A stretch of 18,423 bases of DNA, taken from the NCBI GenBank assembly GCA_023438245.1, contig JAEXRD010000020.1:1-18423 (forward strand), in the 5' to 3' direction. Positions 14,854-18,423 of this stretch are shown in pieces; positions within the stretch are counted from its first letter, which is position 1; each line of letters opens with the position of its first letter. Below the pieces are notes generated by a model. The model saw only the letters and a list, made by a program, of their open reading frames with translations. It did not search any database and was not told the DNA's origin. The DNA is from Pseudomonadota bacterium. Lineage in GTDB: Bacteria; Desulfobacterota; Desulfovibrionia; Desulfovibrionales; Desulfovibrionaceae. The translations under genes were made by a program, and so were the position numbers.

Positions 14854-15390
14854 ATGCGCATTTTCAAGGCCTTTACCCCCACCCTGACGACGATCGCCAT
14901 GGCCGTCCTGCTGTGCGGCCTGGCCGCCCGGCCCGCCCTGGCCGACCGCAAAAGCGACGCCGACGAGATCCTGGAGCACATCGAGCGCGTGCTGTTCGAC
15001 GTGGAGCGCGCCCAGAACATCGTGAACGACCGGCCCCACCACCCCCGCGACGAATACCACCGCGCCCAGCAGGAGCTGCGGCGCAAGGAGGCGGAGCTGG
15101 AGCGCGCGCGCATCGACGCCATGAGCGCGGCCACGGGGGTTCCGCGCGGGCGCGTCGTCTCCATGCGCGCCCACGGACGCAGCTGGGAGGGCATCGCCCT
15201 GGACCTGGGCGTGAGCCCGCGCGTGGTGGGCCTGCCGGGCCCCGCCTGGTACGCGGGAGACGGCCCCTGGGCCGGGCATCCGCGCTACTACCGGGAACAC
15301 GGGCGCGGTCATGGCCCGCATGACGGCTGGCATGACGGCTGGCGCGACGACCGCCACGGCCACCGCCCCGGCCCGCGCTGGCGCGGCTAG
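14854..15390 (+). CDS. Small secreted protein 2, His-rich tail, paralogue of 14140-14661
   Basis: 178 residues with a signal peptide (hydrophobic 9-25, cleavage after ALA at 30). It aligns with the upstream protein over ~90 residues: HIERVLFDVERAQNIVNDRP (42-61), RRKEAELERARI (76-87), then MRAHGRSW (104-111), IALDL and VSPRVVG (to 126). The tails differ: here it is rich in His, Gly, Trp and Asp (HGRGHGPHDGWHDGW and beyond, from 149), suggesting metal binding. Ribosome binding site AAGGAG (14842-14847). It is transcribed separately from paralogue 1. No function is recognised; tandem duplication followed by tail divergence is the simplest history. Confidence 0.75.
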   Translation: MRIFKAFTPTLTTIAMAVLLCGLAARPALADRKSDADEILEHIERVLFDVERAQNIVNDRPHHPRDEYHRAQQELRRKEAELERARIDAMSAATGVPRGRVVSMRAHGRSWEGIALDLGVSPRVVGLPGPAWYAGDGPWAGHPRYYREHGRGHGPHDGWHDGWRDDRHGHRPGPRWRG

Positions 15391-15429
15391 CCGCCGCACT
15401 CTCCCCCGCCATACTATCCCCCGCGACAG

Positions 15430-15459
15430 TTGACCTCCTGCCGGGGCTGGGAGCAGAAT
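15430..15459 (+). promoter_or_regulatory. Candidate sigma-70 promoter of the DUF362 gene
   Basis: TTGACC (15430-15435), 18 bases, then CAGAAT (15454-15459), with 5/6 and 4/6 matches. The spacer and -10 lie inside the left arm of the large inverted repeat at 15440-15487, so a bound repressor or hairpin could directly control it. Initiation near 15466 gives a ~49-base leader. Confidence 0.4.
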
Positions 15460-15487
15460 CGGCCATTCTGAAACTCCCAGCCCCGGC
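15440..15487 (+). promoter_or_regulatory. Long inverted repeat ahead of the DUF362 gene
   Basis: Arms GCCGGGGCTGGGAG (15440-15453) and CTCCCAGCCCCGGC (15474-15487) are perfect over 14 bp and enclose CAGAAT/ATTCTG (15454-15459, 15465-15470), giving 20 bp in all with a 3-base bulge and a 5-base loop. No T run follows, so it is a poor intrinsic terminator for the upstream gene. It ends 27 bases before the ATG, as in the two genes before it. Confidence 0.65.
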
Positions 15488-15514
15488 CAGCCGCCACTGG
15501 CTCAAGGAGGCCCC

Positions 15515-16651
15515 ATGCACCGCGTATTCGTCCGCCCCGCCACCTACCAGGACTGCAAAAGCGCCGTGCGCGCCGCCTTCGAGGCCTTCCCCCGCCAGCT
15601 GCGCGGCAAATCCGTGCTGGTGAAGCCCAACGTGCTGCGCGCGGGCGTGCCGGAGGAGGCCATCACCACCCACCCGGCCATCCTGCGCGCCGTGGTGGAA
15701 TGCCTGCACGACCTGGGCGTGAGCGACCTCACCGTGGGCGACAATCCCGGCCTCATGGGCTACGGGGCCAACGAGCGCTGCTTCGAGGTCTGCGGGCTCA
15801 CCGAAGCCAGCCTGGGCCACTACAAGAATATCGGGCTGGATACCGTGGAGCTGCCCTTCAGCACCCTGGGCGACCCGAACCTGATGCCCAAGGTCAGCGT
15901 GTCGCGCGCGGTGCTGGAAAGCGACGTCATGATCTCCCTGCCCAAGTTCAAGACCCACGGCCTCACGGTCATCACCGGCGCGCTCAAGAACAGCTACGGC
16001 ATCCTGCCCGGCGCGCAGAAGGCCCAGCTGCACAAGCTCTCCGGAACGCCGGAACGCTTCCAGGAGGTGGTGGTGGACGTGTTCCGCCTGCGCGCCCCGG
16101 ACCTGTTCATCGTGGACGCGGTGCTGGGCATGCAGGGCAACGGCCCGGCGGGCACGGAGCTCCGGTGGATCGGCAAGGTGCTGGCGGCGGACAACGCCGT
16201 GGCCCTGGACGGGGCCATCTGCCGCATGATGGGCCTGGACCCCTCGCGGCTGCGCATGCTCACCTACGCCAGCGGCCTGGGCCTGGGCGATTTTTCCGAC
16301 GCCGCGCTCGAAATCGACGGCCAGCTGACCCCCATTGCGGACTTCAAGCTGCCGCCGCTGGACGGCGGGGCCATCCACCACGCCCAGGCGCTGCAGGACC
16401 TGCTGGAGAGCCGCATCCGGGCCCGGCCCGTGGCCGACCCGGCGCGCTGCACCGGCTGCGGCACCTGCGTGGACCAGTGCCCGGCGGAGGCCCTGGAGCT
16501 TGTCGAGAACGTGGCCGTGGTGGCCCCGGAGAAGTGCATCGCCTGCTACTGCTGCCAGGAGATGTGCCCGGAAAAGGCCATCGCGCTGGTCACGCCGCCC
16601 AAGCCCGCCACGCCCGTAGGCGGCGGCTGCCCGTGCTCCGGAGCGCGCTGA
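15515..16651 (+). CDS. DUF362 protein with two C-terminal 4Fe-4S clusters
   Basis: 378 residues. The DUF362 domain spans ~1-290: VLVKPNVLRAG (34-44), THPAILRAVVE (52-62), VGDNPG (74-79), SLPKFKTHGL (141-150), GALKNSYGILPG (155-166), DAVLGMQGNGP (201-211). A ferredoxin-like tail carries two 4Fe-4S motifs, C312/C315/C318/C322 and C341/C344/C347/C351, both ending CP. An extra Cys (C346) and a terminal GGGCPCSGAR (C372, C374) are unusual. Members are cytoplasmic, common in anaerobes, and of uncertain role; electron transfer coupled to an unknown reaction is likely. AAGGAGG (15503-15509) is a near-perfect ribosome binding site. It ends 18 bases from the convergent acetyltransferase gene with no terminator between. 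Confidence 0.9.
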   Translation: MHRVFVRPATYQDCKSAVRAAFEAFPRQLRGKSVLVKPNVLRAGVPEEAITTHPAILRAVVECLHDLGVSDLTVGDNPGLMGYGANERCFEVCGLTEASLGHYKNIGLDTVELPFSTLGDPNLMPKVSVSRAVLESDVMISLPKFKTHGLTVITGALKNSYGILPGAQKAQLHKLSGTPERFQEVVVDVFRLRAPDLFIVDAVLGMQGNGPAGTELRWIGKVLAADNAVALDGAICRMMGLDPSRLRMLTYASGLGLGDFSDAALEIDGQLTPIADFKLPPLDGGAIHHAQALQDLLESRIRARPVADPARCTGCGTCVDQCPAEALELVENVAVVAPEKCIACYCCQEMCPEKAIALVTPPKPATPVGGGCPCSGAR

Positions 16652-16669
16652 GGAAGCGGACCGGCCCGC

Positions 16670-17572
16670 CTAGCCCAGTTCGAAGCTCGTGACCCCGAAC
16701 TCGCGGTCCAGGTCCACATCCGGGGCCGGGCCGCGGTACATGCGCACGGTCTCGAACACCGGGCGCAGGCCCAGCTCCCCGGCCAGCTTGGCCGCCGTGG
16801 GGTTGGTGCCCGGCGTGTCGAAGTGCACGGGCCGGGTGGGCGCGCTGGCGCACAGCGCCCGCAGCAGGGTGCGCGCACCCTCCTCGTCGTCGGCGAACAG
16901 CGGGCCGATCTTGCTGCCCGTGCCGCAGGGCCGCACCACGCCGAACCCGGCCAGCCGCCCGCCCGTGGGGCCGCCGCGCTCCAGGCCCAGGGCCACGTGG
17001 CCGGGCAGGCTCGTCCAGACGCGCAGGAAGCCCTCGCGCGGGGCCGGAAAGCAGCGCCGGTCGTAGGCCAGCACCTCGGACCAGGGAAATTCGGACAGGG
17101 GCCGCAGCCCGGGCGCGGACAACCAGTCCCCGGGCAAACCGGCGGACGCGCCTCCTGACGTTCCGCCGAGATTCCCCGCGTGGCGCACGCTCTTGCGGAA
17201 GGTCTCGAACCCATCCTTGCGGTAGGTGGCCTCCTGCGCGGTGACGGCGTCCAGCGCCACGGTTGGGGCCGAAAGCCCGTCCAGCACGTGGTCCCACAGG
17301 CGCTTGCCAAAACCCCGCCCGCGCAGCCCGGGCAGGACGATGTACAGCCCGATGAAGTCGAAGGCCGGACGGCCCTGGTCCGCGTAGCGCACCCCGGACA
17401 GGGTGGCCGCCGGGCGGCCCTCCAGCAGGCCGATGTGGAAGCCCTGCGGGTCCGCCGCCCAGAAGGCCTCGGCGTCGCCCAGGCCGGGGTTCCAGCCCTC
17501 GGCGGCGGCCAGGTCGATGGCCAGGTCCAGCTCCGGGCGCTCCATGCGCCGCATCCGGTATCCGTCGCTCAT
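16670..17572 (-). CDS. Two-domain GNAT N-acetyltransferase
   Basis: 300 residues. An N-terminal GNAT domain (~5-130) includes the acetyl-CoA pyrophosphate-binding motif RGRGFGKRL (84-92) with its RxxGxG core. A second domain (~150-290), resembling the Acetyltransf_18-type C-terminal half, contains FGVVRPCGTGSKIGPLFADD (210-229) and ends at RMYRG. Such two-domain proteins acetylate small amines or protein N-termini; the substrate is unknown here. A strong ribosome binding site (AGGAGG) precedes ATG 17572. The gene lies 15 bases downstream of thiE, so it is probably in the same operon; a thiamine role would be inference only. Confidence 0.85.
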   Translation of the reverse strand: MSDGYRMRRMERPELDLAIDLAAAEGWNPGLGDAEAFWAADPQGFHIGLLEGRPAATLSGVRYADQGRPAFDFIGLYIVLPGLRGRGFGKRLWDHVLDGLSAPTVALDAVTAQEATYRKDGFETFRKSVRHAGNLGGTSGGASAGLPGDWLSAPGLRPLSEFPWSEVLAYDRRCFPAPREGFLRVWTSLPGHVALGLERGGPTGGRLAGFGVVRPCGTGSKIGPLFADDEEGARTLLRALCASAPTRPVHFDTPGTNPTAAKLAGELGLRPVFETVRMYRGPAPDVDLDREFGVTSFELG

Positions 17573-17587
17573 GCTCCCTCCTTGGCG

Positions 17588-18247
17588 TCAGGCGTCGATG
17601 ATGGTTCTGAGCTCCCGCGCGGCCTCTCCCGGGTCAGGCGCGGAGCAGATGGCCGAGATCATGGCCAGGCCGTCGGCCCCGGCGGAGAGCACCCGGGCGG
17701 CGTTTTGCGCGCCCACCCCGCCGATGGCGATGAGCGGCCTGCGCGAGCCGGAGGCCACCACGCCCCTGGCCCAGGCCAGGCCGTCCAGGCCCCAGCCCGG
17801 CCCGGCGTCGGTCTTGCTCGGGGTCTGGTAGATGGGGCTCAGGCCGTAGGCGTCCACCAGGCCCTCGGGCAGGGCCTCGGCGGCACGGAGCTGTTCGGGC
17901 GTTTCCACGGAGAGGCCGATGTGCGCGTCCGGGCCGAGCAGGGCCCGGGCCTCGGCGGGGGGCATGTCGCCCTGGCCCAGGTGCAGGCCCGCCGCGCCCA
18001 GCTCAAGGGCTATATCCGCGCGGTCGTTGATGATCAGCGGCACCCCCAGCGGGGTCAGCAGGGCCAGCAGCGCGCGGCCCAGCTCCAAAAACTCGCGCGT
18101 GGAGGCGTGCTTCTCGCGCAGCTGCACCAGGGTCACGCCCCCGGCCACGGCGCGGGCCACCACGTCCAGCAGGTCGCGTCCCAGGCACAGGGGCCGGTCG
18201 GTCACCAGGTACAGGCGGCAGTCCAGTCGGCGGGGCAAAGGGCACAT
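17588..18247 (-). CDS. thiE: Thiamine-phosphate synthase (ThiE)
   Basis: 219 residues, standard length. It joins HMP pyrophosphate and thiazole phosphate to make thiamine monophosphate. Motifs in order on a TIM barrel: YLVTDR (13-18), QLREK (42-46), NDRADIALELGAAGLHLGQGD (74-94, in substrate and Mg binding), GLSVET (111-116), PIYQTPSKTDAG (138-149), IGGVGAQNA (175-183), AMISAI (195-200). I chose ATG 18247, where GGGAG (18261-18257) acts as the ribosome binding site. A longer frame from ATG 18286 would take its first residues from the repeat element and is unlikely to be native. No other thi gene or TPP riboswitch is visible. A GNAT gene follows after 15 bases. Confidence 0.93.
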   Translation of the reverse strand: MCPLPRRLDCRLYLVTDRPLCLGRDLLDVVARAVAGGVTLVQLREKHASTREFLELGRALLALLTPLGVPLIINDRADIALELGAAGLHLGQGDMPPAEARALLGPDAHIGLSVETPEQLRAAEALPEGLVDAYGLSPIYQTPSKTDAGPGWGLDGLAWARGVVASGSRRPLIAIGGVGAQNAARVLSAGADGLAMISAICSAPDPGEAARELRTIIDA

Positions 18248-18262
18248 AGGCGATTTCTCCCA

Positions 18263-18412
18263 GGGGGCTGCTTCCAAAAGATGCATTTTGTTCCCTGGCG
18301 AGGAAGGATGCGGCTTGGGGCCAGGGATAGTACGGTTGCGGTACAGCCCCGCCCCCGAGCCGGATCATGCCGACGTCCAGGGGGCAAAAGGCGCCTTTTG
18401 AAACAGTCCCCC
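18263..18412. repeat. Dispersed element with terminal inverted repeats, copy 2
   Basis: About 150 bp, related to 3095-3252 and in the same orientation. Left end 18263-18299 (GGGGGCTG to CCCTGGC) mirrors right end 18376-18412; both contain CAAAA...TTTTG blocks, and the right one is the perfect palindrome CAAAAGGCGCCTTTTG (18385-18400). The central hairpin is GTAC (18330-18333) with GTAC (18341-18344), loop GGTTGCG. Against copy 1 one stem pair has changed from C-G to T-A, preserving pairing. It begins within a few bases of the thiE ribosome binding site, so thiE mRNA probably carries it as a leader, or its promoter lies in or beyond it. Confidence 0.8.
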
Positions 18413-18423
18413 TTACTCCGTGT

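Noticed and set aside
15440..15487. Terminator of small secreted protein 2
   Set aside because: The stem is strong but no T run follows, and the loop arm overlaps a plausible -10 box, so a regulatory role is more likely.
18248..18286. ThiE starting at ATG 18286
   Set aside because: The added residues are encoded by the inverted repeat end of the element and do not resemble ThiE. ATG 18247 has a usable ribosome binding site and gives the normal length.
18248..18423. TPP riboswitch upstream of thiE
   Set aside because: The conserved CUGAGA and ACCUGAU-type blocks are absent on the minus strand; the region is explained by the repeat element.
1..18423. tRNA genes, CRISPR arrays, insertion sequence transposases, phage genes
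   Set aside because: None could be recognised on either strand.

Overview
The window is high-GC bacterial DNA. Its gene content points to a sulfate reducer of the Desulfovibrionales (Desulfovibrio or a near relative): a fused ispDF gene, a type A RNase P RNA next to a C4 zinc-ribbon coiled-coil protein, an MsbA exporter followed by a family 9 glycosyltransferase, a DUF362 protein with two ferredoxin clusters, and good sigma-54 promoters. The assignment rests on gene content and composition, not on a search. Nothing looks like phage or plasmid DNA; it reads as chromosome.

Layout. Bases 2-3092 (+): the 3' end of a Nif3/DUF34-family gene, a zinc-ribbon coiled-coil gene, rnpB, and ispDF (isoprenoid precursors). 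A 158-bp element with imperfect terminal inverted repeats fills the convergent gap behind ispDF. Bases 3256-4533 (-) encode a lipoprotein alpha/beta hydrolase. Diverging from it, msbA (TTG start) and a heptosyltransferase-like gene (4697-7550, +) form a lipid A / LPS operon. That operon collides tail to tail with a 1038-residue membrane CHASE4-HAMP-PAS-PAS-GGDEF-EAL protein (7547-10663, -); both stop codons come from one CTAG. Diverging again, 10923-13991 (+) is a two-gene operon of a hydantoinase/oxoprolinase-type ASKHA protein and a histone-deacetylase-fold Zn amidohydrolase with an unusual C-terminal Cys-rich (zinc-ribbon-like) tail.

Bases 14040-15390 (+) hold the most unusual part: two tandem paralogous small secreted proteins, each apparently with its own sigma-54 promoter (-24/-12), a nested 5' stem-loop carrying the same 15-base core GCGCAGGATTTGCGC, and a start codon 23-26 bases after the stem. 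A strong intrinsic terminator separates them. A DUF362 iron-sulfur protein follows (15515-16651, +), with its own long inverted repeat over a candidate promoter. It converges on a two-gene minus-strand operon, thiE then a two-domain GNAT acetyltransferase (18247-16670). A second copy of the 150-160 bp element lies directly upstream of the thiE ribosome binding site.

Best candidates for something undescribed: (1) the duplicated sigma-54 / stem-loop / small secreted protein module; (2) the dispersed element with terminal inverted repeats and a central hairpin showing a compensatory change; (3) the HyuA-like plus HDAC-like zinc-ribbon operon.
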